From: Strigamia acuminata
Taxonomy: Eukaryota; Arthropoda; Chilopoda; Geophilomorpha; Linotaeniidae
Direction of reading: 5' to 3'
DNA: 64,000 nt
NCBI GenBank assembly: GCA_949358305.1
Contig: OX442315.1
Location: 15,030,427 to 15,094,426, forward strand
The position numbers were made by a program, and so were the translations under genes. Below the pieces are notes generated by a model. That model ran no database searches. It saw only the letters and a program-made list of their open reading frames with translations, and was not told where the DNA came from. Shown here one piece after another: positions 40,272-51,146 of this stretch (positions are counted from its first letter, which is position 1; the number at the start of each line of letters is the position of its first letter).

Positions 40272-42490
40272 ACGTTACGTTACTCTTGTTGAAGGTAAAA
40301 CCCAATAAACTCGGTAAATTTGTAATATTTCTTCTGAATTGGAAAATGAAGACGCGCGATCAACGAGAAAACAACGGGTTCCATTTATTGGTCCACTAAA
40401 ATTCCTTGGATATGCACTGAAAAAAAACTAATTCTCCCACTTACTGAAATTTCCACTAACGCTCCTTTTTTGTTCCACTAAATTTATACACTAAAAAAAA
40501 ACTAAATTTTCCACTAAAATGAAATTATGGGGAAAAAAACTAATATTACCACTACTACTTCCACTTTTTTTTGTTTATTGTGCTGTAGCTGTGCGAACGT
40601 TTGGCTAACGTCGAGGACGACCAACCCTTCCCACGCATGGTCTACGAGCGCCCCAACAGTCGCCCGCTCCCGCAACCGAGTCCCCGCCAAGACCTGAGTC
40701 CTAGTCCCCAGTTCTAGTCACGTGTCGGGACCTAGTCCCAACTAGACCTCGGGGCCCCTCGCCGTGGCCATAGTCGCCCATCTCTCGCCGGGCAAAGGCT
40801 GGTTCGTCCGGGGCGCATTCGTTGCGTGTCTCCCCGTTCGTTGACTTCCGTCGGTCCTAGTCACGTGTCGGGACCCAGTCCCAACAAGACCTCGGGGCCC
40901 CTCACCGGCCCCAACATCTTCGTGGACGACTATGGCCACGCGAATGTCTACGACAACACACCACCCTTGTTTGTTGACTCCTGCCGCTCCTCGATGAGCC
41001 GGCGGACTCCCCAATTGTTTGAAGCTCCGCAAGGCGCTGCAGCAATTGGGGAGTCTAGCGACCACGCCGTGGATTATCGGGGCGCGGCGGGAGTCGACGA
41101 ACGAGGGTGGTGTGTCGTCGTGGACATCCGCGTGGCCAATGAAGATGGACCCGATGTGCATGCCGAAGGCGATGTTGCGGCTGGCGAGAGGCCCCGAGGT
41201 CTTGTTGGGATGAGGGAACTTGTTCTTGTCCTATTATTGAGCAGTACCTAAGTAGAACGTGCCTTTGGGTGAGAAAAGGAAGCGAGGTAGACCATCGAAC
41301 CCCAGGAAGGCCTTCCTTTTGTAATAAAAAAAATTAGTAGAAATAGTGGATGTACTTAGTTTTTTATAGTGGGGAAAGTCAGTAGTGGGAAATTTAGTTT
41401 TTTTTTAGTGTATAAATTTAGTGGAACCAAAAAGGAGCGTTAGTGGAAATTTCAGTAAGTGGAATAATTAGTTTTTTTTTAGTGTAAATCCAAGAAATTT
41501 TAGTGGATTAATAATATATTCCCGAAAACAACAACACTGGATTTCCTATCCATATGCAGTGTGGAGCAACTACCAGCAGACTATTCGCTCCGGAAACTGA
41601 TAACATCTGATCTAGTCATCAATTCAACGTGTTTGTGCGATGCTTTAACCAAGGAGGTCACGTCCAGAGCCATGTCTAGGTGGACGACGACATTAGAGCG
41701 TGAAATTCGGATTTTTGTCTTCGAGATCGATTGGGAAACGTGCAAACATTCGGTCTCGGCGCTAAGTGACGAGGGTTGGACGCCCGGCTCGGAACAACTC
41801 GATCTAGGTTACTTTGAAACGCCAAACGACTATTTACCGAGCGTTTCGCACACGAGGATCGTGTTTTATATTAGTTTAGACGACGAGAAGTTATGCGCCT
41901 TCGAGGGTGACATAGACAACAAGGAGTTTCGCAGTGATTCGGAAACGTTAATACAGCTGGATGAAATGACGAGTGAAACTGCGAATTGCATCCATGTGTA
42001 TTTCAAACATAGGAATCACGGGTTTTCCCGTTTTCATTTTGAATCCAGCAGTTGGTCTCTTAGATACTTTTTTGATGTGGATTTCAGGTGCTTACTTTTG
42101 GCAACAGGTGACCTGGATGAACAGCGCATTTTAATTGTGAATGAACTGTCGGGGGATCAGACTGTGCGAGTGAAGCTGCCAGGCAGATGGCAAAGTGTAA
42201 AGTGTCAAAGTCTGCGCAGGAATACTGTGGGGAAATTGATTTTTTTGCAAAAGTGTCCCGACAGCCGTTTGTTAATTTACGATGTTGAAAGTGACGATTG
42301 GAGAGTGGTTCCGTCGCTGGATATTACTGGTGACGTCGTTCTGTACGTTTCTTTCGACTACGACTGTTTGGTATTCGAAAAAAGAAATACTGCGAATAAT
42401 ATATATTCTTTGGAGACGATGATGGTGGTTAAAGAGTATGCGATCAAGAAAAATTTCGACGGTTGCATACATTTTGATGCGAGTTGTTAG
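40272..42490 (+). pseudogene. BTB gene relic split by a foldback element
   Basis: Only the end of BACK remains on the left ('KVKPNKLGKFVIF', 40290-40375). After the inserted element the copy resumes at 41524 and runs to a normal stop at 42490. The BTB domain is absent. Relative to sisters about 11 bases are missing just after the insertion, which shifts frame, and several codons are missing before 'DLDEQRI'. The downstream frame of about 309 codons has no ATG at its apparent start (it begins at a GTG). The C-terminal half is otherwise recognisable and belongs to the C/D subfamily. Confidence 0.85.
40376..41523. mobile_element. Foldback DNA transposon with 9-bp target duplication (MULE-like)
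   Basis: The element is 1148 bp, flanked by the 9-bp direct repeat GAAAACAAC (40367-40375 and 41524-41532). It has terminal inverted repeats of roughly 180 bp that begin GGG and contain repeated 'CCACTAAAATTTCTTGGAT' and 'ACACTAAAAAAAAACTAA' motifs. The GC-rich core (about 40570-41270) is itself a large inverted repeat (arms about 40877-41022 and 41063-41212) and has a direct repeat around 'GTCACGTGTCGGGACC' (40717 and 40857). A 9-bp duplication and long TIRs suggest Mutator-like elements. No transposase is present. Confidence 0.85.
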
Positions 42491-42636
42491 AATCAATCTT
42501 TGCCTCATCTCCCCTCCGTCAACAGTTTTAAAAAATGCTGTTTTTGAATTTTCCCGCGCGAAAGTTAACTGTAGTTAACTAAAGCGATTTAGTACCGGTA
42601 CTGTACCGTGCCCCACACTGCGTGAAACTGAGCTCC

Positions 42637-42679
42637 GCTCATTCACCTCACAGATATTATATCTGTGAGGTGAATGAGC
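42637..42679. repeat. Perfect 20-bp hairpin
   Basis: Arms GCTCATTCACCTCACAGATA (42637-42656) and the exact complement (42660-42679) flank a TTA loop. It lies in intergenic sequence next to a BTB relic. It is probably a foldback remnant. Confidence 0.95.
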
Positions 42680-42734
42680 ATATAATTAAAGTCACATTAG
42701 GATTTAACATGCCGTGCGGTTTTATTACATTGAG

Positions 42735-42980
42735 GGCAATATCATAAACGACACATGAAAATTATCGACAGACGGGTGCAGAGTTGCACGACGAAAAAGA
42801 AATTGCCGGGCAATTGGCAAAGTGTAAAGTGTAAAAGTCTGAGCAGGACTTCTACCGAGAAATTGATTTTCTTCCAAAAGTATCCTGACAGCCGTGTGTT
42901 AATTTACGATGTTGAAAGTGACGGTTGGAGTGTGGTTCCGTCGCCGAATATTACTGCTAACGTAGTTCTCAGCGTGATTG
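42735..42980 (+). pseudogene. BTB gene relic (C-terminal fragment)
   Basis: This matches the last third of the BTB proteins, from 'DRRVQSCTTKKKLPGNWQ' to 'DGWSVVPSPNITANVVL'. It then runs into unrelated sequence before the normal end. There is no BTB or BACK part. It is one of the partial duplicates between copies E and F. Confidence 0.75.
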
Positions 42981-43347
42981 CACCTACATTGTATAAAATC
43001 GCCAATTCTTTCGGGTGTTAGACTATTGGAAGTAACAACACTTTCCAATTGTATCAAATTTGAAAGAAAATCAGTCATAACTCAAAAATAATTTGTAAAA
43101 ATGTTCGTAACGACAGACCGAATCGTTCAAATGCAATGAAATGCCAACAATGGATAAACGTAATCGTGTTGAGCCGCCATTTGTCCCCGGACAGTTTGAA
43201 TGTTGCACCAACAGGTGGTGTCTGTATCACATTTGCTTAGAACAGCATTGTTGACAGAAATACGGCTCCGGGAATTGGGAAGTGTGTGTAATCACCCTAG
43301 GTGAAGCAAAATTCAAAAAAAATGTCTAGTTTGTGTTAGACTAAAAC

Positions 43348-44976
43348 ATGACGACCAACTCAAAAGCCAAATTTGAAGTGAATCTCCAACACACATTAAT
43401 TTTGAACGATTTATACAATTCAAGAGACGACGCTAAACCTGAGACGGTCGTTCTGAAGTGCAAAGATGGCCACGTGAATGCCCACAAATTCATCTTAGTG
43501 GCTGGCAGCGACTATTTCCGAGCAATTTTAAGTCAAGGCAGCTTGGAGAACGAACAGAACATGATACCCCTTCCCGACACATCAATAGAAACCATCAATA
43601 TCGTCGTCAAATTCGTGTACGCTCAAGATATTCACACCGAACCCGAAATGCCGGACAGCGTGATGCGAGAAATAATTATGACCGCTGACAAAATGCAATT
43701 GATAGGCTTATTCGATAAGTTTTGGAAATTATATTGCAGCCCGATAACTCTGGATAAATTTCTAAAGGTTTGGCAGATGGCGGAAATGTTCAACCAAGAC
43801 GAAACAATCGACAGAGTTCAAACATTCTTCTTAATGAACATGAAACGCATCTCGGAGACGGACGAACTTCCAGACATTACTCCGACACAATTAGACAGTC
43901 TCTTGTTGAAGGTCAAACCCAATAAACTCGGTGAATTTGTCATATTTCTTCTCAATTGGGAAATGAAGACTCGCGACCAACGGGAAAACAACAAAACAGA
44001 AGTTGTAATGGATTTCTTATCCAAATGTGGTGTAGAGAAACTTCCAGACTATTCGCTCCGGAAACTGATAAAAAATGATCTAGTCATCAAATCAGCTTGT
44101 TTGTTCGACGCTTTAAGCAACGAGGTCACGTCCAGAGCCCTGTCTAGGTGGAAAACGACATTTCAGCATGAAATTCGGATTTTTGTCTTCGAAATCGATT
44201 CGGAAACATGCAGACATTCGGTCTCGGCGCTAAGCGACGAATGTTGGACGCCCGGCTCGGGACAACTCAATCTAGGTGACGACGAAACACCAAACGACTA
44301 TTTTCCGAGCGTTTCTCGCACGGGGATTGTGTTTTATTTCAGTTTACGCGACGAGCAAGTGGGGTTTTTCGCCCTCGAGGCTGACACGGACACGGAAATG
44401 TGTAGTGATTGGGAAACGACAATAGTTTTGGATAAAATGACGAGTGACACTGCAAATTGCACCCACGTGTTCTTCAGACAATCACAAGACGGGTGTTCCT
44501 ATTTTCATTTTGAATCGAAGACCTGGTCTCACATCCAACTTCCCACTGAGGATTTCAGGTGCTTACTTTTGGCAACAGCTGATAAGAAATTTTTAGACCT
44601 GGATGAACATCGCATGGTAATTGTGAATGATCCGTCCTGGGATCAGACTGTGCGAGAGAAGTTGCCAGGCAGTTGGCAAAGTGTAAAGTGTAAAAATCTG
44701 TGCACGAATTCGACAGAGAAATTGCTTTTTTATAAGAAATATCCCGAGAGTTGTTTTTTAATGTACGATGTTGGAAGTGACGATTGGAGAATTGTTCCGT
44801 CCTCGAATATTACTGGTGACGTCATTCTGTACGTTCCTTATGACAACGACTGCTTGATATTTGAAAAAAGAAATACTGCGTATAATATTTATTCTTTCCA
44901 GACGATGATGGTGGTGAAAGAGTATTCGATCAAGGAAAATTTCGGCGGTTGCATCCATTTTGATGCGAGTTTTTAG
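43348..44976 (+). CDS. BTB-BACK-Kelch-like protein (copy F)
   Basis: This encodes 542 residues. The N-terminus differs from all sisters: it starts MTTNSKAKFEVNL and lacks the MGNT leader and the basic KRIRL run, so it has lost the possible myristoylation site. BTB spans about 20-130 ('HVNAHKFILVAGSDYFRAIL') and BACK about 135-265. The C-terminal Kelch-like half belongs to the C/D subfamily ('SCFLMYDVGSDDWRIVPSSN'), and the tail is DASF. A short alternative ATG at 43322 lies in another frame. The frame is unbroken. Gypsy-3 sequence begins only 24 bases after the stop. Confidence 0.88.
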   Translation: MTTNSKAKFEVNLQHTLILNDLYNSRDDAKPETVVLKCKDGHVNAHKFILVAGSDYFRAILSQGSLENEQNMIPLPDTSIETINIVVKFVYAQDIHTEPEMPDSVMREIIMTADKMQLIGLFDKFWKLYCSPITLDKFLKVWQMAEMFNQDETIDRVQTFFLMNMKRISETDELPDITPTQLDSLLLKVKPNKLGEFVIFLLNWEMKTRDQRENNKTEVVMDFLSKCGVEKLPDYSLRKLIKNDLVIKSACLFDALSNEVTSRALSRWKTTFQHEIRIFVFEIDSETCRHSVSALSDECWTPGSGQLNLGDDETPNDYFPSVSRTGIVFYFSLRDEQVGFFALEADTDTEMCSDWETTIVLDKMTSDTANCTHVFFRQSQDGCSYFHFESKTWSHIQLPTEDFRCLLLATADKKFLDLDEHRMVIVNDPSWDQTVREKLPGSWQSVKCKNLCTNSTEKLLFYKKYPESCFLMYDVGSDDWRIVPSSNITGDVILYVPYDNDCLIFEKRNTAYNIYSFQTMMVVKEYSIKENFGGCIHFDASF

Positions 44977-44999
44977 AATTAATCTTTGCCTGATCTCCC

Positions 45000-45209
45000 T
45001 GTTGTGTTTTAGATAGTTGCCATCACAACAGTATTTTATGTAATAGCTTATCATGAATGTATGTGTAATGAATAATTGTTAAGTCCGGTTGCAATTGCAA
45101 CCGGGGAATAAAGGCTTTACTTCATTGTGTGATTCTAGTGTGTGTGTTGCTCATTTCGGTCGCTCCGCAATGGAGCGACCAATTCACATTCTAAATTCAT
45201 AAAGACACA
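45000..45209 (+). repeat. Possible Gypsy-3 5' LTR
   Basis: This 210-bp stretch starts TGTTGTG and ends ACACA. It contains a 20-bp perfect palindrome CCGGTTGCAATTGCAACCGG (45084-45103) directly before AATAAA (45106-45111). Four bases later comes TGGCACAGTCGTCCA (45214-45228), similar to a tRNA-Ser primer site. There is no second copy in the window, so this is tentative. Confidence 0.45.
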
Positions 45210-45756
45210 ATACTGGCACAGTCGTCCATTTCAACTACACCTGTGTGACCAACTTCGCGAGTGGATGCAAAATTTTTTGTGAAGTTTTGATTGTTTTGGG
45301 ACTTTGAAATGCATTGCCATCATACATAAAAAGTTTGGAATATTAGGCCCACTTGGAGGAGTTGGCGGACGTTTGCTGTGTTTGCTCTCGTCACAGTTGA
45401 CCGTCTTCATGAACGTCGGCGTAACAGCTGCGGGATCTCAGGAAAGTTTTTTGTTTTTTTTTTCGATTAAACTTTGGCTAATTTTCCCTTCGTTTTTGCC
45501 GTGTTTTCTGCGACGTTTGCTGCGGGACTTTGCTGTTGCAAGCCGTACGTGATGGGTGTTTTGTGCTGTGCTGGATCGTCGTGGCCGTGCATTTTTGGGT
45601 TGCATTTGGTCATCGGGACGTGCTGAGCGTTGCCACGTGTCGTGTATCACCGTGCGTCGCCGCGCATCACCCGTTATAGTTGTGCATTGCCGTGAGTCGT
45701 CGGCTGCGGCCGTTTATTGCTGTTAGTTGCCGCTCATCGTCGCACATCGCGAGCGT

Positions 45757-46020
45757 CGCCGTTCGTCGCTGGATCGCCGTTCGTCGCTGGATCGCCGTTC
45801 GTCGCTGGATCGCCGTTCGTCGCTGGATCGCCGTTCGTCGCTAGATCGCCGTTCGTCGCTGGATCGCCGTTCGTCGTGTTGCATCGCCGTTCGTCATTTT
45901 GCATCGCCGTTCGTCGTTTTGCATTGCCTTTTCATCGTTTTGCATCGCCGTTCGTCGTGTTGCATCGCCTTTCGTCAGTTTGCATCGTCGCTCATCGTTT
46001 TGCATCGTCGTGCACCACTG
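45757..46020 (+). repeat. Minisatellite in the Gypsy-3 leader
   Basis: Six 18-base units CGCCGTTCGTCGCTGGAT (45757-45864) pass into about seven 20-base units of the type CGCCGTTCGTCGTTTTGCAT. All three + frames are open through it and give short peptide repeats. This reflects the repeat and not a gene. Confidence 0.9.
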
Positions 46021-46177
46021 CTCGTCCTCACGTATCGCCGATGCGATTGCCGTCGTCGTCGCGTGTCGCCGTGCAGCCTTTTCAACTGATGGGTGTTGTT
46101 TGATTGCTGTTTGACCCGTGGCTATTTCTTGCGTCCGGAAGAAGTTCGTCCAGTCTATCAAGGTTGCTAAGTTGATG

Positions 46178-46220
46178 TATATAAGCCGCTTTTGATTGTC
46201 TTTCCTGTCTGTCGTCAGTT
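46178..46220 (+). promoter_or_regulatory. Core-promoter-like sequence upstream of Gypsy-3 gag
   Basis: TATATAAG (46178-46185) is followed by an initiator-like TCAGTT (46215-46220), with AATAAA at 46230. It could be the promoter of a degenerate LTR or an internal promoter. This rests on motif evidence only. Confidence 0.35.
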
Positions 46221-46242
46221 GAATTCTAGCAATAAATCCAAG

Positions 46243-46422
46243 ATGGCTGCGCCAAAGATGATCTTTGGCAACCCTGGAATTTTCGACGGCAAAACGGCAG
46301 CGGATTGGACAAGATATTTGGAGCGCGTTACGCAATTTCGCACTCTAAACGACATTCCGGATGACCGGTCAACGCTATTCGGGTCCCTGACGTGGAGGAT
46401 GATGGTGTTCCTCTGGATGTAG
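46243..46422 (+). pseudogene. Gypsy-3 Gag remnant
   Basis: A 59-codon frame begins 'MAAPKMIFGNPGIFDGK' with a Gag-like 'DWTRYLERVTQF' segment. It stops after what looks like a deletion, because protease sequence follows immediately. The capsid core and zinc knuckles are missing. It is non-functional. Confidence 0.6.
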
Positions 46423-48093
46423 TGAACATCTTCTCTGCTGATGTCGGTAATCAAAGGTACCCCTCGGTGCGCATATTTTTAAATATATGTAATTTGCGTT
46501 GCGAGTTTCAACTGGACTCAGGGGCTGAGAGGTCTCTTGTGGGTTGGGGACAGTTCGTGGCATTGGCAGACCAGGGTGGGTGTCTCCCCCCCTTAAGAAG
46601 GCTGATGTTGTCCTCAAGGGCTACAAGGATGTCCCCATCACAGTGTTTGGGCAGTTTAGTGCCGTTGTCTCGCATGGCGATGCGAGTGTCTTGTCCAACT
46701 TGTTGGTGGTTGAGGGCACCGGCCAAGTTTATTGGGTCGTGACCTGATGTCACAGTTGGGGATCACGGTTTGTGGCATGGCAGAGGAGCCGGCCCACCCC
46801 AGCTCACCGGTTTTACAGGTCGCTGACCGGTCCAAGGTGGACACACTGGATAGCATTTTGTCTGAATTTGACAAAGTATTTCAAGTGGGTTTGGGTGCCT
46901 ACGTGGGCCCTCCCATTGATTTAAAAATGCGTGACAGTGTGTTGCCGAGGTTTTTTAGAGCTCGACCTGTGCCCATCCCATTGAGAGGCATGGTTGAGCA
47001 GGAGATTGACCGGTTAGTGACCGAGGGGATTTTCACCCCGATCACATTTTCGAAGTGGGCCACTCCTTTGGTCGTGGTTCGGAAAAAAGATGGCGGTGTC
47101 CGCTTGTGCGGTGATTACCGAGCCACGATCAACGCGGCCATTGAACCGGATCCCTATCCCTTGCCCGCAATTGCGGACATCTTTGCACAAGTGGGCAAGG
47201 CCACTTATTTCAGCAAGTTGGACTATAGGCACACGTATCTGCAGCTGCACTTGTCTGAAAGATCATCTAAGATAGCCGCTGTTAACACCATTAAGGGGTT
47301 AATGGCGGTTAACAGACTACCGTTCGGCACTATTTCGAGTTCAGGGATTTTTCAGCGCTGCGCGGAGAAGGTGGTGGCTGGCATTGCAAAAATTTTTGTT
47401 TATCAAGATGACATCTTGATTGCTACCATCACATTTGAAGATCATTTATTTACTCTGCGCCAAGTTTTTCAGCGCCTGGCCGAGACAGGGTTACGCCTGT
47501 GCAGAGCGAAATGCCAGTTTGGGGTGACCAAACTAGAATTTCTTGGCTTTCATCTTTCCAGCACAGGAATATCTCCATTACAAGACCGTGTCTTGGCCAT
47601 TTCAAAAATTCCACCACCAGATGATGTTACCGGTGTGAAATCATTTTTGGGGTTAGTAAATTTCTACGGTCAATTCGTTGACCGGTTGTCTACTTTGGCA
47701 GCACCCCTCTACCAGTTGCTTGTCAAGGGACAGCCGTGGGAATGGTCAAGGGTCCAGAAAAATTCTTTTTCTGCTATAAAGCATGCGTTGGTTAATGCCC
47801 CTGTTTTAAGGTTTTACGAGCTAAATAAATCAGCTGTTATTGTTGCAGATGCCTCTCCAGTAGGTGTAGGTGCAGTGCTTGCCCAGCCGGACGCAAAGGG
47901 TCGTGAGTGGCCGGTGGCCTTTTCAAGATCTTTATCTGCGGCAGAAAAGAACTACACCCAGATCGATAGGGAAGCGCTCGCGGTCAACTTTTCTGTGAAA
48001 AATTTCATCAGTTCATCTGTGGTAGAAAGGTTATCTTTTATACTGACCACAAGCCACTCCTGGGCATTTTGGGGTGCACCCGTCCGATATTGA
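46392..48093 (+). pseudogene. Gypsy-3 protease, reverse transcriptase and RNase H, frame-broken
   Basis: A protease-like 'QLDSGAERSLVGW' near 46510 lies in one frame. The following segment changes frame near a C7 run (46587) and again at 46742. The long frame 46732-48093 then carries reverse transcriptase ('FSKLDYRHTYLQL' and YQDD in 'FVYQDDILIA') and RNase H ('IVADASPVGVGAVL'). It is lost by another shift near 48040, before the RNase H end ('SNADAISRAP'). Domain order is normal for Ty3/Gypsy. The breaks make it a pseudogene. Confidence 0.85.
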
Positions 48094-50397
48094 ATATAAT
48101 ATCGCCCAGGATATTGCGTTGGGCGCTTGCCCTCGCCTGTTATGAGTATGAGCTCATTTACAGGCGTGGACAGGACGTTTCCAATGCCGACGCGATTAGT
48201 CGTGCCCCTGTGGGTCCTCCTGCCGCCGATGAGAGCATAATTCATACTTATCTTACAGAATTGGAGGCTGCGGACCTTGTTACTAGCGCGGCGTTGGCTG
48301 AGGTCACTGGTCGTGACGCGACTTTGAGCGCAGTGCTGGCAGCTGTGCGCGCGGGGGTCTGGCCTGACCGGGGCGCTGATGCCGGGCTGTCGGCATACAA
48401 ATCCCGATTTGAGGATTTGTCAGTGACAAAAGGAATTTTGTTTTGGGGGGAGCGGTTTGTGGTTCCACCAGCGCTTGTTAAGCGTTTATTGGCCATGCTG
48501 CATGACGGCCATGTTGGCATCGTCTCCATGAAGGGACGGGCCTGGGCTGCCATGTGGTGGCCATCGCTGAATAGCGATATTGTTCAGTTCTGCGCAGACT
48601 GTTTAGTTTGTCGGACTTTGGACCCCCTCCCCCCCCCAGAGTTTTGCCTGTCGATTGGCCGCCTGCGACGGCGCCCTGGTCTCGAGTGCACATCGACTAT
48701 GCGGGGCCGATCCTTAAGCGAATGGTCTTTATAGTGGTCGATGCGTACTCGGGCTGGATTGAGGCTCAGGCAGTGGCTACTGCCACATCAGCGGCGACCA
48801 TCGCGGTTTTGCGGAGGCTTTTTGCCGCTTATGGACTCCCCTCCACGGTTGTTTCTGACAATATAGCTTATTTTACTTCATCTGAGTTTAGGAATTTTCT
48901 GAGTAAGAATTGTTGGTTCTTGAAACCACTTCGGACATTTTATTAACACGTTTTCGATGCGTAATGACGCTATTTAGACTTTTCAGTTATTTATCGATCA
49001 TTTGGTTATCTTTTCCTGGGTTTATTTCAGTGTATTTACTCATCATGTGAGGGAAATGCATGATGCTTAGCTAATGTGATTAAATACATTAGGCATCATG
49101 CATCTCCTATTCAATAGCTGTACATTTGTTTAGTGCTTCTGCCACCAGAGCACTCATGTTTCAATCCAAGATGGACGAACACGTCTTCAAACATGTCTCT
49201 GTGTATTTTTCCATGAAAATGGATGCTTTTATGTAAGTAATAGTTCATTAAACATATATTTTTCATATATTATTAGTTTATTTGTGTTTGCACGTTGGTA
49301 TAAGTGCAAACACTTGGCCAGACACTTGATTTCAGTCCGTTATCGTGTCCGCGCACTCGCGCATCTCACTCACACGATAAATAACGTGCGTGGCCGTTTT
49401 ATTTCGCTTTTTTCAGCACCATAAGTGCTTTCCACTGCGCCTACCGGTTAACAAGAATGCCGTTTCCCACCTCTTCTTGCCGGCATGGCACCCACAATCG
49501 AATGGCCGAGTGGAGCGAACTGTGAGAGAGGTAAAAGATCGCCTGGCCAAGATGCGGGGCACCGACTTGGATGCCCGTTTAGCTCTGGTGTTGTTTGCCC
49601 AGCACACGTCGGTGGGGAAAAGGGATGGACTATCTCCTGCTCATAGATTTTTAATGCGTCCCCTGCGCACCCATACTGGTCTAGTCGCTCCGCGGGGTGT
49701 TCTCGAGTTGCAGGATGACGGTCAGCAGTTGCCTTTGGTGGAAAACCGGCCAAGAGTCGCTCGAAAATTCCATGTAGGCGACTTGGTATGGTATAAAGTT
49801 TTTCCAGATACGCGGAGACTCTGGAGGGATGCCGTTGTTGTCCAGCTTCAGGGACCCGTGTAATACGTCGTGCGTGATACGTTAAGCCAGGTAGTGATGA
49901 CCCGACATGTCAACCATCTGAGGAAGCGTAGTGCCCCCGAGAGCGTGGTAGCGCATGGTCGTCCAAGCATCACATTGACCGATGAACATTCTGCGCATTC
50001 GCTGTCGAGCGCGGAGAACTTAGTTCAACCAGTCGACATCGAGCAGTGGTTTATGTGTGTGCGACCTCCCGTGGATGCATCATCTTCATCATCTTCGTCA
50101 GAGTCAGTGGCATCGCTATCACCAGGTCCTCTCCTAAGAAGGCTCTTCGCAGAAGACAACGGGACGGATGAACTCCCCGAGTTTCAGGGGTTCGGTGCAG
50201 AAGCCCAGCTCGAGGTACAAGTGGTTTCATCTTTGGATCAATCGGCGGGAGCGATGGCTCCGAGATCGCATTCGTGGCCTCGGAGGTCTCTAGAGGCCAT
50301 AGCAAGCAAAATTCCATCTTTGCAGCCCGTGGTCCTCCTGGATGATGTTCGCTGCTCCGTGCCGCGTCCGAAGCGTGATGGAAGGCCTTCGGTTTAG
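48069..50397 (+). pseudogene. Gypsy-3 integrase and C-terminal region, broken
   Basis: The integrase finger ('HDGHVGIVSMKG' .. 'CADCLVCRT') lies in the frame ending at 48734. A frame change at a C-rich run (48626-48638) leads into the core ('HIDYAGPI', 'VVSDNIAYF', where the usual DNGxxF is altered). A solo LTR interrupts at 48910. The core resumes at 49459 ('WHPQSNGRVERTV') with the frame conserved across the insertion. A TAA at 49861-49863 stops it, and the tail reopens in the same frame to 50397. It is clearly inactive. Confidence 0.85.
48911..49453. mobile_element. Solo LTR inserted in Gypsy-3 integrase
   Basis: This 543-bp insertion starts TGTTGGTT and ends GGTTAACA, with the 5-bp duplication AGAAT on both sides (48906-48910 and 49454-49458). 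The integrase frame is continuous if the insertion and one duplicate are ignored. It holds several internal inverted repeats (for example GTGTTTGCAC / GTGCAAACAC at about 49283-49312) and no coding sequence. The TG...CA ends and 5-bp duplication fit a solo LTR of an unidentified family. Confidence 0.7.
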
Positions 50398-50460
50398 CTT
50401 CGCCAGTGAGGACGCATTGAAGGGATGGCAAGAACAAGTTAAAGATTCTGTGAATTTATT

Positions 50461-51126
50461 TGAATTATTTACTTTTCATTGCAATGTTAGGTTAAGTCCC
50501 TATTGGGAAATATCTTAATATTTAAGTACAAATTTCTGTCTTAATAAATTGTAAACTCGAGTCAGGTCAATTAATCTCATTGAAACTGGTTCATGGTTCC
50601 GGAGTTGTCACTTATAAAACTTTATTGATTCATTTATTTATTAATTTTTTTGTTATTCATTAATTTATTCTCGTGATTGTCAATGCAGAACGAGCCGTGC
50701 CCAACAGAGTTGGAATATTGCGACAACAGGTGGTGCCTGACTCGCATTTCTATAGGACAATACCAAGGTTTAACGATGTTCAACCTTGGGGAAAATACTG
50801 AAATGGCGGATGGGAATAAATCCAAGTGTTAAACAGAATTAGTCCAAGGTCCAAGCGACATCTAAGGCCGAAATGACTCTAAAATGACGTCAGTTTGCAG
50901 ACAAATGGCAAATAGTTGTGAATTCAAATCCAAAAATGAGTAAATGACTGAAGTCATGGTGACCCGCTATTTGTTCGCAATAAGTTCGAATATCGCAACA
51001 ACAAGTGGTGTCTCACATCACATTCTTACAAGGCGACACTATTTTAGTGAAAAATGACGGAAGGAACTTCGTTCGTCGGTTTTATCGTGTTTTTAATTAT
51101 CCTAACACGATAAACAATGGATCACC
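50461..51126 (+). other. BTB flank followed by two orphan 5' blocks
   Basis: The 3' flank of a BTB unit (from about 50527, as at 37230) runs into a 5' block at 50705-50830 that has no coding region after it. A second 5' block (50850-51126) precedes the split copy G. It includes a CRE-like TGACGTCA at 50885-50892. This records a lost gene copy. Confidence 0.5.
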
Positions 51127-51146
51127 ATGAACACCACGTCCAACGC

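Larger units (their letters stand above)
45000..50460 (+). mobile_element. Gypsy-3: degenerate Ty3/Gypsy element
   Basis: An LTR-like start (45000-45209), a primer-like site, a long non-coding leader with a minisatellite, a gag remnant and a full but damaged pol follow each other on the plus strand. The left boundary is set by comparison with the flank at 42491, where homology breaks at 45000. The right boundary is approximate: BTB 3' flank sequence resumes at about 50527. I found no matching 3' LTR. At least three frame changes, one in-frame stop and a solo LTR in the integrase mark it as dead. Confidence 0.75.

Noticed and set aside
40742-41251. Frames of 139 and 141 codons on both strands in the GC-rich core of the foldback element
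   Set aside because: They arise from the inverted repeat and high GC content; no recognisable domain or conserved start.
41561-42490. A separate 309-codon gene
   Set aside because: It begins at a GTG, lacks BTB and BACK, and is the tail of a copy split and frame-shifted by the foldback element.
45717-46114. Overlapping long frames with SPFVAG- and DRRSSL-type peptide repeats
   Set aside because: All three frames are open simply because of the 18/20-base minisatellite; no independent coding evidence.
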